Shown piece after piece: positions 1-8,843 of a stretch of 64,000 bases of DNA. Source of the stretch: CAZVWV01 sp964631745. GTDB taxonomy: Bacteria > Bdellovibrionota_C > UBA2361 > JBGSMV01. The stretch's first letter is position 1. The number at the start of each line of letters is the position of its first letter. Position numbers and translations under genes: made by a program. The stretch is from NCBI GenBank assembly GCA_964631745.1, contig CAZVWV010000001.1, positions 1 through 64,000 of the forward strand, read 5' to 3'. A model generated the notes under the pieces. That model had not been told where the DNA came from and searched no databases. It was given only the letters and a program-made list of their open reading frames with translations.

Positions 1-348
1 CTAACCTGGCGTCGGAATGAGGCTATCACCTCTAACATCGCCAATGCTGAGACGCCGCAATATCGCGCGGTCGATATGAACTTTGCGCAGGAGTTAGAGC
101 GTGCCTTCGGTGAACCCTCATCTGAAATTGCAAAGACCAACTCAAAGCATATGGATCTTAACAGGAGTGCAGAGGCGCACTATGTCCCTGACTATTCCGG
201 TGCCACCAAACCGGATGGCAATAACGTTGACATAGATATTCAAATGGGTCGACTCGCATATAATTCGGGACGGTATTCGTTGGCAGCCAATTTAATTCGT
301 AAGCAGATCACCATAATCAAAAACGCAATTAGGGAAGGAGGCCGATAA
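1..348 (+). CDS. flgB: Flagellar basal-body rod protein FlgB (5' partial)
   Basis: Proximal rod subunit of the flagellar basal body, exported by the flagellar type III apparatus. The reading frame is open from base 1, so the start codon lies before the window; about 115 residues are visible. The first visible residues contain the rod/hook N-terminal signature NEAITSNIANAETPQYRA, and the C-terminus ends in a helix with the NLIRKQITIIKNAI pattern usual for FlgB. The stop TAA overlaps the flgC ATG by one base, so the two are translationally coupled. It is the first visible gene of the operon that runs to flgE. Identity is secure from signature plus gene order. Confidence 0.93.
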   Translation, partial: LTWRRNEAITSNIANAETPQYRAVDMNFAQELERAFGEPSSEIAKTNSKHMDLNRSAEAHYVPDYSGATKPDGNNVDIDIQMGRLAYNSGRYSLAANLIRKQITIIKNAIREGGR

Positions 349-779
349 TGGGAGATTTTGATGTAATGGAAGTGCTGGCGAGTGGCCTTAGCGCTACGCG
401 CTTGCGAGTTAATACGCTGGCGTCAAATATCGCCAACGCCGAGACCACCAAGGCCGCAGACGGCGGACCATACAAACGTAAAGATGTGGTGCAAGTTGCC
501 ACAGACATGCACTCCAAGTTCTCATCGGTCTTGGATCGCATGAGCCTCTCCAAGCCTCAAGTTCTCACGGTGGTTGAAGATCAAGCCGACCCCAAAAAAG
601 TATTTCAACCAGGTCATCCGGACGCTGACAAGGACGGATATGTGGCCTATCCAAACATTAATCCGGTAACAACTATGACAGATCTGATGTCGGCCAGCCG
701 TTTGTATCAGGCTAACGTGACCGCTTTGGAAACAGCGCGTCAGATCGGATCCGAGGCCTTGAACATTAGTAGAGGGTAG
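348..779 (+). CDS. flgC: Flagellar basal-body rod protein FlgC
   Basis: Proximal rod subunit, 143 residues, normal length. The N-terminal rod motif LRVNTLASNIANAETT and the C-terminal segment SRLYQANVTALETARQIG are both diagnostic; these two helices pair to form the rod coiled coil. The central part contains the FlgC-type sequence YPNINPVTTMTDLMSASR. The start overlaps the flgB stop by one base, and fliE follows after 11 bases with a GGAG ribosome site. Same operon as flgB and fliE-fliF. Confidence 0.96.
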   Translation: MGDFDVMEVLASGLSATRLRVNTLASNIANAETTKAADGGPYKRKDVVQVATDMHSKFSSVLDRMSLSKPQVLTVVEDQADPKKVFQPGHPDADKDGYVAYPNINPVTTMTDLMSASRLYQANVTALETARQIGSEALNISRG

Positions 780-790
780 GGAGCAATTGT

Positions 791-1111
791 ATGAGCATTG
801 AGATGATAAAGCCCGTATTACAGGGTATTCAAAATATTACTCCGGCAAACTCCGCTCCCAAAATTAACGGAGTCGAGGGCGCAAAGGACAAAAGTTTCGG
901 CGAGATGTTCTCTAAAGCGATCCAGGAGGTCGATCAGTTGCAAAAGGACGCGAATCGCAGCATAGAGGATCTTAGCATGGGCAAAAACGGTGTCACCACG
1001 CACGATACTATGATTGCGCTGGAGAAGGCCGATGCGGCTTTCCAATTAATGAGCACGGTGCGTTCACGTATCATTCGCGCATATGAAGAAGTCATCAGAA
1101 CACAAGTATAG
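791..1111 (+). CDS. fliE: Flagellar hook-basal body complex protein FliE
   Basis: Small adaptor (106 residues) that joins the MS-ring to the proximal rod and helps open the export gate. The sequence shows the family pattern FGEMFSKAIQEVDQLQKDA in the middle and the conserved C-terminal block ALEKADAAFQLMSTVRSRI. A GGAG ribosome site lies 7 bases before the ATG. It sits between flgC and fliF, the standard order in many flagellated bacteria. Confidence 0.95.
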   Translation: MSIEMIKPVLQGIQNITPANSAPKINGVEGAKDKSFGEMFSKAIQEVDQLQKDANRSIEDLSMGKNGVTTHDTMIALEKADAAFQLMSTVRSRIIRAYEEVIRTQV

Positions 1112-1130
1112 GCTTAAGCAGAGGTAATCA

Positions 1131-2792
1131 GTGGCAAATAATATAGATCCAGGCGCAATTCTTGGGCAATTAACGGAAGGCTATCTAAAACTTCCTCTGA
1201 TTCAGAAGATTATCTTCCCACTATTGATCGTGGGTTCTGTGGCAGGAATAATCTATGTCTCCAAGTGGGCCAATCATCCTGAATATGCCGTGCTTTTTTC
1301 TGACTTAGAATCAACCGATGCCTCAGCTATTGTTGATCGACTTAAGGCTCAAAAGATAAATTATGAAGTTCGGGGCGACGGCCGCACCATCGCGATTTCA
1401 CCGCCGGAGATGGTAAATGAACTCCGTATCGCCTTGGCAGGGGAGGGCGTTCCCAAAGGCGGCGTGGTAGGGCTTGAAATTTTCGAAGGCACCAATCTTG
1501 GAACTACCACCTTTCAAGAAAAAATTAAATTCATGCGAGGTATCCAAGGCGAGCTAGAAAGAACTATCTCGGCTTTGGACGCGGTTATGTCAACGCGAGT
1601 GCATATAACTCAACCCGAAAAAAGCGTATTTTCGAAGAATCAGGCTCCGGTAACTGCCTCGGTTCTTTTGAAACTTCGTCCTGGCGCTGATCTCACTAAA
1701 CAGCAGATCAAAGGCATCGCCAATCTCGTGGCTGGTAGTGTGGAGGGGCTGACCAAAGAAAATGTCTCTTTGATAGATGTATACGGAAATCAGTTAAATC
1801 CAAAGGACGACGAAGCCGAGGGATTAGGGGTGGAGGCTACGCGCCTTCAATACCAGAGAGAGGTTGAGCAAAGTTATGTGCGCCGAGTTGAAGAGATGCT
1901 CTCTAAGGTCTTGGGACCAGGCAAAGTCGTGGCGCGCGTTACAGCTGACTTGGATTTTTCGGTGAACGAACGCCAAGAGGAGAGCTTTGACCCCGGCGGT
2001 CAGGTAATCCGCTCTGAGCGTAGCGTGGAGGAAGGCACCGGTGAAGCGCAGCGCGGCGGGGTCCCAGGAGTGGTGAGCAACTTAACCAACGATTCCAATC
2101 TTTTAGCTCCGCAGGCCGGCGGCGAAAATAAATCCACACATCGCGAGACCACTAAGAATTACGAAGTCTCGAAAGCCGTCACGAAAACTAGCGCTCCGCG
2201 CGGGAAGCTGACGCGACTCTCGGTGGCTGTGCTAGTTGATGGAACATATGAAAGCGCGCCCTTGCCAGCGGGCTCCCCAGCAGATGCTAAGCCAACTCAA
2301 ACATTTAAGCCGCTCGAAAGCGAGGTTGTGACACGTATCGAGAGTATCGTGAAAAATGCCGTTGGTTACGACGGCGCCCGGGGAGACACCATCACCGTTG
2401 AAAATATTCCGTTTTTTGCCCCGGATACTTCGCTTGATCAACAACTTGATAAGAAAGCCACTCAGGATCTAATTTTCAACGTAATCTTTAAGACTGGGCC
2501 GGTTTTGTTCCTGCTTCTATTCTTCTTCTTAATAGTGCGTCCCTTGGTCAGGTTCCTCATCACTCCTACCGAAGCTGAAGTGGACCTATCGCGACTACTG
2601 CCAACTGGTATAGCGGAGCTTGAGTCGGAGCTGAATGCTGAGCGTAATCGGGCATCCGTGCCTGCCTTCGAGCCGGCAGTTGATCTTGAACAGCTCGAAG
2701 AGTTAATGGCCGAAAATAAACGTATCGTAAAGGAGAATCCGCAGCAGGCTGCCTTGCTGATACGCTGGTGGCTAAATGACGGAAGACTCTAG
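1131..2792 (+). CDS. fliF: Flagellar MS-ring protein FliF
   Basis: Inner-membrane MS-ring protein, 553 residues, GTG start. A membrane segment lies at about residues 25-44 and a second at about 454-472, flanking the large periplasmic ring-building region with YscJ/FliF-type features (YAVLFSDLESTDASAIVDRL; TTTFQEKIKFMRGIQGEL). The short cytoplasmic tail ends in ENPQQAALLIRWWLNDG, the FliG-binding region typical of the family. The next gene is fliH rather than fliG, so the partner switch protein must be encoded elsewhere. Confidence 0.97.
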   Translation: MANNIDPGAILGQLTEGYLKLPLIQKIIFPLLIVGSVAGIIYVSKWANHPEYAVLFSDLESTDASAIVDRLKAQKINYEVRGDGRTIAISPPEMVNELRIALAGEGVPKGGVVGLEIFEGTNLGTTTFQEKIKFMRGIQGELERTISALDAVMSTRVHITQPEKSVFSKNQAPVTASVLLKLRPGADLTKQQIKGIANLVAGSVEGLTKENVSLIDVYGNQLNPKDDEAEGLGVEATRLQYQREVEQSYVRRVEEMLSKVLGPGKVVARVTADLDFSVNERQEESFDPGGQVIRSERSVEEGTGEAQRGGVPGVVSNLTNDSNLLAPQAGGENKSTHRETTKNYEVSKAVTKTSAPRGKLTRLSVAVLVDGTYESAPLPAGSPADAKPTQTFKPLESEVVTRIESIVKNAVGYDGARGDTITVENIPFFAPDTSLDQQLDKKATQDLIFNVIFKTGPVLFLLLFFFLIVRPLVRFLITPTEAEVDLSRLLPTGIAELESELNAERNRASVPAFEPAVDLEQLEELMAENKRIVKENPQQAALLIRWWLNDGRL

Positions 2793-2805
2793 AAAGGCTT
2801 AACAC

Positions 2806-3603
2806 ATGTCAGACAACGCGGCCTCTCAAGGTCAGGTTAAGTATAACCCCACTCCTTACGCCGATGAGGAGTATGAAGTCATTGGGCAAGTAAGTGACCA
2901 GGATGCTTTTTTGCCGATGAGTATCGCGCATATACCCACCGCCGCAAAAACTGTGGACCATATGTTCCAAGATTATGGTGGTATCCCCAAGGAGCAAACG
3001 CGGGAACGATGGCATTTGCCGGAGCATCTTGCCTTTCAACATAAGAAAAAACTCGACCAAAAAGTCGTGCAGGCAACTTTAATCAGCTTCACAGAAGAGG
3101 AACTTGAGGCACTGAAAGCCGAGGAGCGGCAGGCAGCTTTTGACGAGGGGCATAAGCAAGGGTTTGAAGAATCGCAGAAGAAAATCTTAGATGTAGGAGA
3201 CGAGCTTCATAAGGTAATGAAGGACTTGGCGCAGCAGCTCTTGGAAAAGATTGAAGACATAGAGAAGGAGGCTGTCGCGCTGGCTATCAAAATCTCTAAG
3301 AAAATTATCGATGAAGCCGTCGAGATCAACCCCGAATACATCTCGGCTGTCGTGCAAGAAGCGATTAGCAACTCAGGCAACGCCACCATCAGAAAGATCA
3401 GAGTGAGCCCGGCAGACCTGGAGTTTGTCGAATATGTGGGCCTGCATGAGAAGCTTGGGGGAGCAGAAGCGGGTTGGGAATTCGTTGCTGACGAGAGTGT
3501 GCACTCCGGGTGTGTTCTGGAAACTGTGGCCGGAGAGGTCGATTACGACCTGGAAAACGCCTGGGAAAGAATTCGTAAGCATGTGGTAAAACTTTTGCGT
3601 TGA
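2806..3603 (+). CDS. fliH: Flagellar assembly protein FliH
   Basis: Cytoplasmic regulator/stator of the FliI export ATPase, 265 residues. The middle has the glutamate/alanine-rich helix expected of FliH, including FDEGHKQGFEESQKK (residues about 107-121), followed by the helix LALAIKISKKII and a C-terminal domain with GGAEAGWEFVADESVHSGC, the usual 'D..i..GGC..ET' block of the FliH/YscL family. The N-terminal 80 residues are less typical. It lies between fliF and fliI, separated by 13 and 10 bases, in the same operon. Confidence 0.9.
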   Translation: MSDNAASQGQVKYNPTPYADEEYEVIGQVSDQDAFLPMSIAHIPTAAKTVDHMFQDYGGIPKEQTRERWHLPEHLAFQHKKKLDQKVVQATLISFTEEELEALKAEERQAAFDEGHKQGFEESQKKILDVGDELHKVMKDLAQQLLEKIEDIEKEAVALAIKISKKIIDEAVEINPEYISAVVQEAISNSGNATIRKIRVSPADLEFVEYVGLHEKLGGAEAGWEFVADESVHSGCVLETVAGEVDYDLENAWERIRKHVVKLLR

Positions 3604-3613
3604 GTGAGTTATC

Positions 3614-4930
3614 GTGACTAGCGCTGTATTTGAGAATGTTAACGCCGCCGTTCAGATGACCTCGCGCTATGAGCTGCGCGGAACGGTCAGCGATGTACGT
3701 GGTATCGTGATCGAGGGCACGGGGCCCTTCGTGCCCGTGGGCTCGCACGTAGAGATTCATTCCGGTATGGAGTCAATACCTGCCCAAGTTGTGGGATTTA
3801 GAAATGACCGTATCTTACTAATGCCGTTTTCTGAGGTGCAAGGAGTGGCACGTGGCTCGGTGATCACGGCCCAAGGAGTAAAGTCGGAGGTGCTGGTTTC
3901 TGATAAATTACTAGGTCGCGTGATCGATGCCCTAGGAAATCCCATCGATGGACGGCCACTTCCTCTAACCGGCTCGCTAGTGCCGCTCTACCGGCCGCCC
4001 CCAAATCCTATTGAAAAAGCCCGAATTGAGAAGCCCTTTGATGTGGGCGTGCGCTGTATAAATAGCTTGCTCACGGTGGGTGCTGGTCAGCGTATCGGAA
4101 TTATGGCTGGCTCCGGCGTCGGTAAATCTACCCTACTAGGCATGATTGCCAAACATGCTACTAGTGACATCAACGTGATTGGGCTGGTGGGAGAACGTGG
4201 TCGTGAAGTACGAGAGTTTATCGAACGAGATCTGGGCGAGGAAGGTCTAAAGCGATCTGTGGTCGTAGTGGCCACGGGTAACGAGTCAGCCTTGCTTCGT
4301 ATTCGCTGTGCGTTCTTAGCGACCGCAATCGCCGAATATTTTCGCGATGTCGGTAAGCAGGTAGTTTTAATGTTAGATTCAGTTACACGTTTGTGCATGG
4401 CTCAACGAGAGATTGGTCTCGCCATAGGTGAACCCCCCAGCACTCGAGGATATACCCCCTCAGTCTTTAGCATCCTACCCCGTTTACTCGAAAGGGCAGG
4501 AACATCCGGCGGAGCCGGTTCAATCACCGGCCTCTATACCGTTTTGGTGGAGGGTGACGATATGAACGAGCCTATCGCCGATGCCACACGAGGTATTTTG
4601 GATGGGCATATTGTGCTAAGTCGCCGACTAGCGGGAAAGGGGCACTTCCCTGCCATTGAAGTTCTCGAATCAGTTTCTCGTGTCATGTCAGATGTGGCCC
4701 CAAAGGAGATTATCGGTTTTGCGGCTGAGATGCGCGATGTGATCGCCACATATAGAGAGGCCGAAGATTTGATTACCATCGGCGCTTATAAGGCTGGCCA
4801 AAATGCTCGGGTGGATAAAGCCGTATCGCTTATTGAGCGCGTCAACCTTTTTTTACGGCAAAAGCCCGCCGATAAACTCAGCATTCAAGAGAGTTGGGCT
4901 GAACTTAAGAAGATATTCGAGGCCGCATGA
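3614..4930 (+). CDS. fliI: Flagellum-specific ATPase FliI
   Basis: Cytoplasmic hexameric ATPase that unfolds and delivers flagellar export substrates, 438 residues, normal length. GTG start. Walker A is AGSGVGKST at residues about 165-173; Walker B is in VVLMLDSVTRL at about 250-260; the DELSEED-type region and the conserved GEPPSTRGYTPSVFSILP segment follow. The gene overlaps fliJ through an ATGA junction. Identity is certain from motifs and position between fliH and fliJ. Confidence 0.97.
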   Translation: MTSAVFENVNAAVQMTSRYELRGTVSDVRGIVIEGTGPFVPVGSHVEIHSGMESIPAQVVGFRNDRILLMPFSEVQGVARGSVITAQGVKSEVLVSDKLLGRVIDALGNPIDGRPLPLTGSLVPLYRPPPNPIEKARIEKPFDVGVRCINSLLTVGAGQRIGIMAGSGVGKSTLLGMIAKHATSDINVIGLVGERGREVREFIERDLGEEGLKRSVVVVATGNESALLRIRCAFLATAIAEYFRDVGKQVVLMLDSVTRLCMAQREIGLAIGEPPSTRGYTPSVFSILPRLLERAGTSGGAGSITGLYTVLVEGDDMNEPIADATRGILDGHIVLSRRLAGKGHFPAIEVLESVSRVMSDVAPKEIIGFAAEMRDVIATYREAEDLITIGAYKAGQNARVDKAVSLIERVNLFLRQKPADKLSIQESWAELKKIFEAA

Positions 4931-5403
4931 AGAAGTTTCGTTTTAGATTGCAGCGTGTACTGGATTACAAGAAGATTCTAAAAGACGAGAAGACCCGTAT
5001 CTTGCTGGAGAAAAACCGCATATTGGCGCAGGCCAGAGAGCGCCTTGAGTTACTGGAAACGGCTGAACTTGAAAATAGTATGGAGCAGAACCAAATCCTG
5101 CAAGCGGCCAGGGTTCAGCTGCGGGGGGACTACGCCCAACGTCTGAAACATGAGATTGAGTGGCAACGCGTGGCTATCGTCAAAGCAGAAGAAGAAGCTG
5201 AAGTAGCCCGTGTTGAATACATCGAGGCAGCCAAAGACGAAAAGGCCTTGATCACATTAAAGGATAAGCGGCTAGGTGAATACAAAGCTGAAGCCGAAGC
5301 CGAAGAGAGAAAGTTCTTAGATGAATTCACGATCAGACAGGGGAATTCATTTACCCGTTTTAATGAAGAACATGAAACAGTTTCAATGGAGATTGGCAAA
5401 TGA
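4927..5403 (+). CDS. fliJ: Flagellar export protein FliJ
   Basis: Coiled-coil stalk protein of the export ATPase, 158 residues. It begins with the family pattern KKFRFRLQRVLDYKK and is almost wholly charged helix, as expected for FliJ. ATGA overlaps join it to fliI upstream and the motE-like gene downstream, so all three are translationally coupled. Confidence 0.9.
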   Translation: MKKFRFRLQRVLDYKKILKDEKTRILLEKNRILAQARERLELLETAELENSMEQNQILQAARVQLRGDYAQRLKHEIEWQRVAIVKAEEEAEVARVEYIEAAKDEKALITLKDKRLGEYKAEAEAEERKFLDEFTIRQGNSFTRFNEEHETVSMEIGK

Positions 5404-6206
5404 GCGCAGGAAAGAAAATGACGAGACAGGAAGCAGAGGCGTTGTATGCAGATTTGAGGAAGTCCATGGCCGGTAAAATTCCAGCCAGTATGCTTGGGTC
5501 CGATAAACCCCGTTCGGCCAGCGAAAAAAAGGCCGACGCGAAAGTAGCGGCCGAGATTGCTAAGTCCATTAAGGCGGCTCTTTCGAGCGAACCCACGGGA
5601 ACGGGGACCCCGACTGCTGCCACCAGCGCGCCACGTGCGTTGCGATCAAGCCCCGAGGCCAGACCAAATCGCGGTATGGCAGCGGCTATTCTAATGGTTT
5701 TGCTTGCGGCAGGGTTTAAGATTAGTTTATCAGCTTTAGAGCTTAGCGGCGCAATGCAGCCGCAGATGGCTCAGGCCATGATTCAGCAGGGGCCAAGAAA
5801 TTTAAGCGGATATTCTCGAGAGGAGATGCAGATCCTCACTGCGCTTGATGCGCGGCGAGTTGAGTTAGAGGAGCGTAAGCAGAAGTTGGAGGATCGCGGG
5901 CGCGTGCTAGATCAGCGAGATGCCGATTTCGCTGTTAAGCTCTCGGAGTTACGTGAATTAAGTGAAAGACTCAAAAACGATCGAGAAAAAGACGAAAAGA
6001 AAAAATCGGGTCAATACGAACAACTTTCAAATGTGTATGGTTCTATGAATCCGGAAGAGGCGTCTAAGCTTATAGAGCAGTTGGATGTGACCATCGCTTT
6101 GGAGCTCTTAAGTCGCATGCCGGAAAAACGCATAGGGCAGATCTTAGCGATGATGAGCCCCGACAAAGCCCTGGCGCTTACCAAAATGCTTTCTGCGGTG
6201 AAGTAG
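5400..6206 (+). CDS. MotE-like flagellar membrane protein
   Basis: 268 residues. A cytoplasmic alanine-rich N-terminus is followed by one membrane segment at about 92-112 (MAAAILMVLLAAGFKISL), then a charged coiled coil at about 140-200, and a C-terminal MgtE_N-like helical domain (MNPEEASKLIEQLDVTIALELLSRMP, written here only in part: NPEEASKLIEQLD, KRIGQILAMMSPDKAL). This architecture matches MotE, the periplasmic chaperone of the stator protein MotC, usually encoded after fliJ. The ATGA overlap with fliJ supports membership in the operon. No stator gene is in the window. Confidence 0.8.
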   Translation: MSAGKKMTRQEAEALYADLRKSMAGKIPASMLGSDKPRSASEKKADAKVAAEIAKSIKAALSSEPTGTGTPTAATSAPRALRSSPEARPNRGMAAAILMVLLAAGFKISLSALELSGAMQPQMAQAMIQQGPRNLSGYSREEMQILTALDARRVELEERKQKLEDRGRVLDQRDADFAVKLSELRELSERLKNDREKDEKKKSGQYEQLSNVYGSMNPEEASKLIEQLDVTIALELLSRMPEKRIGQILAMMSPDKALALTKMLSAVK

Positions 6207-6221
6207 GGCTGTTTGGGAAGT

Positions 6222-6336
6222 TTTATCACCACCAAGGCCCGAAGGCACAAAGGGGCACAAAGTCAACCTCTGCTGTGGTCTAGCCAAGAGACACTTTGTG
6301 CCCCTTAGAGTCTTGGCGTCTTTGTGGTGAAAAGAA
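6222..6336. repeat. Imperfect inverted repeat of the 'caccac-aaag' type
   Basis: Lies in the 366-base gap between the motE-like gene and fliK. The left arm (6222-6263) and the right arm (6293-6336) are imperfect inverted copies of a sequence that starts TCACCAC and ends in GGGGCACAAAGT; the last 13 bases next to the centre are an exact inverted match. Similar low-complexity repeats with recurring CACAAAG/CACGGAG units occur between genes of many environmental bacteria. A related pair is at 30440-30495. It could act as a transcriptional attenuator before fliK, but no T-run follows. Confidence 0.6.
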
Positions 6337-6376
6337 GTCTCGCAACCATATCGGGCCTCGATGATACATAAACCCG

Positions 6377-6406
6377 GCGCGCATCACCTCGGAGACCATG
6401 CGCACA
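6377..6406 (+). repeat. Short dispersed hairpin repeat (family A), copy 1
   Basis: Stem GCGCAT/ATGCGC around a 13-base loop CACCTCGGAGACC. Other copies with nearly the same loop (NNNCTCAGAGACC) are at 23841-23870, in the large palindrome 40225-40296 and at 63255-63283, always between genes. This copy carries one change in the loop (CTCGGAGACC). Function is unknown. Confidence 0.6.
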
Positions 6407-6572
6407 CCCCATGGAATTTATTGCTCGCAGGCGGCAATTTCAGCAGGTTGGATTCTCTCGTAACCCCCTCAAATTACTAGCAAAACGAATTGGCGCTGTG
6501 TGGCTCGCATCTTGCTCAAATACAGCTTGAAGCACTGGCAGGTAGGCAATTTTTTTAGCATTGGAGAGATGT

Positions 6573-8135
6573 ATGTCCGTCAAGGCTATACAAAACGCGG
6601 TTAGCAATAAGGCAGGCGCCAAACCCGCGCCTAACGCCGCTAGCGTTGCTGACCTTCAGCAGCAGTTTTCAGACCTGCTCGACAAGATTGCGCTTCACGT
6701 TGGTTCGGAGGAATGGCTTAGTCAACTCAGAGATCCCGCCGTAAGTGTTAAACCGAGTCCCAAAGTTGAGGTAAAGAATCATGATTCAGGCGAAGAGCCG
6801 CAATCACCCCACCAGCGCCCAATAAAAACCCCAGGGAATGCAGCCTCGCTCGATATGTCGGATAAGACCCATGGGCCGGTGGATGATAGCCCTGAAGAAG
6901 CCGGTGACAAGAATACCGACAAGGCTGTGAATTTTGCAGAGGAACAGCCTGAGCAGAACGACGCTGACGCGAGTCAGTCCGTTGAGTCTGAAAAGCAGCT
7001 TGATACGATCGCATCGCAAGCAGCTGCGGAAATTGCAGCTGCGCAGATAAGTCAAGGTAACGAACAATTCTCCGAAAAAGCTACGGCAGCGATCACGGAA
7101 GAGGAGAATGTAGTTCTTGCTGATAGCGGCGCCGAAGAGAAGTCCGACCCATCCGAACTAGTACCGTCCCACGAAGTCAAAGAGAATCTGTCCTTGCAGG
7201 AGAAAGCCCCTCTAGATCTAGCGCAAGAAGCTGGTTTGCAAAAAGCAGATCAGGTACCGGCGGAGCAAGCCAAAGCCGCATTCGCTCAATCTGAAACTAA
7301 CGCACAGGCGCTCGAAAAGGATCAAGAAATTGGCGAAGCCATGGCCGGTGCTCTCGCGCAAAAATTAGCCGCGCCGACCGAAAAAGCGCAGCCTTCTGAG
7401 AGTGAACTTTCAGCGCCAAGAGCCATACCGGACGCTGTGCACCGGAAAGCCGACCTTAGCTCTCAAAGCAGTGCAGTTATCCAAGGCCTGGATCTTCAAA
7501 TCGCGTTAAAGGGGTCTATCCCGGCAAACATTAAAAGCGTCGAGGCAGTCAATCTTGTTAAGAGTATAGAGGCACTAAAACCAGCTGCTGCCCAAGCAAA
7601 CGTATTAAATACCAGTAACGCAAGCGCAGCGCGCGCTTCGGAGCGTCAAGCATCTGAAGAGCCTCAAAAGGCCCAGAAAGCATTGACTAAGCCAGAGGTT
7701 GCCAGGACCCTAGAAAAAGTTCAGCAGGTTTTAAAAGAGGTCTCGAAGTCAAAGGATGGAAAGACCATCTCCGTCAGGCTTGATCCTCCAAGTCTTGGGG
7801 CACTAAAAGTCGATGTTAGCTATCGAGATAACCATTTGCACGCGCGCGTTGTAGCCGAGGCCCCACAAGTTGCTTTGTTGCTAAGAGAAAAAGCCCAAGA
7901 GCTACAGAATTATCTGCGCGCTTCCGGCATCGAGGCCGATTCGATCAGTGTCTCCGTCGGTGCGGACGATGCCAGCAATAGCGGCGGCAGCACAAGTGGT
8001 AGCGATTTTCAAAATTATCAAAGTCTTGAGTCAAGAGGTTGGGATTTAAATTCGACCGTTAGCGCAACGAGCCTTGGGCATTTGGGCGCTGGCAAGGGTG
8101 ATGCCGTGTTAGTTGAAGATCACTGGGTCGCATAA
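6573..8135 (+). CDS. fliK: Flagellar hook-length control protein FliK
   Basis: Secreted molecular ruler that sets hook length and switches export specificity; 520 residues from the ATG at 6573. A TTG twelve bases earlier is possible, but GGAGAG at 6563-6568 is correctly spaced for the ATG. The long N-terminal and central part is low-complexity, rich in Glu, Ala, Gln and Ser, as usual for FliK. The conserved C-terminal domain (last ~150 residues) contains SVRLDPPSLGALKVDVSYRD and LLREKAQELQNYLRASGIE, the FliK hook-control signature. flgD and flgE follow. Confidence 0.9.
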   Translation: MSVKAIQNAVSNKAGAKPAPNAASVADLQQQFSDLLDKIALHVGSEEWLSQLRDPAVSVKPSPKVEVKNHDSGEEPQSPHQRPIKTPGNAASLDMSDKTHGPVDDSPEEAGDKNTDKAVNFAEEQPEQNDADASQSVESEKQLDTIASQAAAEIAAAQISQGNEQFSEKATAAITEEENVVLADSGAEEKSDPSELVPSHEVKENLSLQEKAPLDLAQEAGLQKADQVPAEQAKAAFAQSETNAQALEKDQEIGEAMAGALAQKLAAPTEKAQPSESELSAPRAIPDAVHRKADLSSQSSAVIQGLDLQIALKGSIPANIKSVEAVNLVKSIEALKPAAAQANVLNTSNASAARASERQASEEPQKAQKALTKPEVARTLEKVQQVLKEVSKSKDGKTISVRLDPPSLGALKVDVSYRDNHLHARVVAEAPQVALLLREKAQELQNYLRASGIEADSISVSVGADDASNSGGSTSGSDFQNYQSLESRGWDLNSTVSATSLGHLGAGKGDAVLVEDHWVA

Positions 8136-8146
8136 GAGGGGATTAT

Positions 8147-8818
8147 ATGGCAGTCGATTCTAATACAATTAATAGTCTGAACACGCCAAGTTCAACGGTC
8201 TCATCGTTATCGGCAACAAAGGCCAGTAGCTCAAAGAGCAATCAAGAAGTCTCGAAGAATCAGTTCTTACAGCTCTTGGTTACACAACTTAAAAACCAAG
8301 ACCCCATGGACCCCATGAAGGATGATCAGTTCGCCGTAAATTTGGCGCAGTTCAGTCAGCTCGAACAGTTGATGGATATTAACACTAAGTTGACGAGTGA
8401 TTCGAGTAACCTGTCTTCTTTGGCCTCTTTCCTCGGGCAGGAGGTCACCCTGAATAACGGATCCGTGGAAGCCAAGAACGGCGACGCAGGCAAGGTCACA
8501 TATGACTTGGGCTCTGATTCCAGCGCTGTGCGCCTGGACTTTCTGGACGCAAATGACCAGATCGTAAAATCAATCGAGCTAGGTCAGCAAAGCGCTGGAA
8601 AACATAGTGTGGATCTCGCACATACTGATCTGGCAGACGGCGCGTATAAGGTGAAAGTTTCTGGAAACAACCCCAACGGCGTTGGCTTCTCGAACGACAC
8701 CTACGTAACGGGAATTATTAGCGGCTTCATGCCTGGGCCTGATCCATCTTTATTGATTGGTTCTCGCGAATTCAAAACCTCTGAGATTAAAGAGGTCAAA
8801 TTGCCAAGCTCCCTATAG
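8147..8818 (+). CDS. flgD: Flagellar hook assembly (capping) protein FlgD
   Basis: Scaffold cap required for hook polymerisation, 223 residues. The N-terminal block NQFLQLLVTQLKNQDPMDPM with downstream FAVNLAQFSQLEQL is diagnostic. The C-terminal part contains the FLG-domain-like segment VRLDFLDANDQIVKSIELG and a tail near FMPGPDPSLLIG. It lies 11 bases after fliK and 25 bases before flgE, the usual fliK-flgD-flgE order. Confidence 0.95.
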   Translation: MAVDSNTINSLNTPSSTVSSLSATKASSSKSNQEVSKNQFLQLLVTQLKNQDPMDPMKDDQFAVNLAQFSQLEQLMDINTKLTSDSSNLSSLASFLGQEVTLNNGSVEAKNGDAGKVTYDLGSDSSAVRLDFLDANDQIVKSIELGQQSAGKHSVDLAHTDLADGAYKVKVSGNNPNGVGFSNDTYVTGIISGFMPGPDPSLLIGSREFKTSEIKEVKLPSSL

Positions 8819-8843
8819 TTTTTTGATTATTAAGAGGTAAAGC

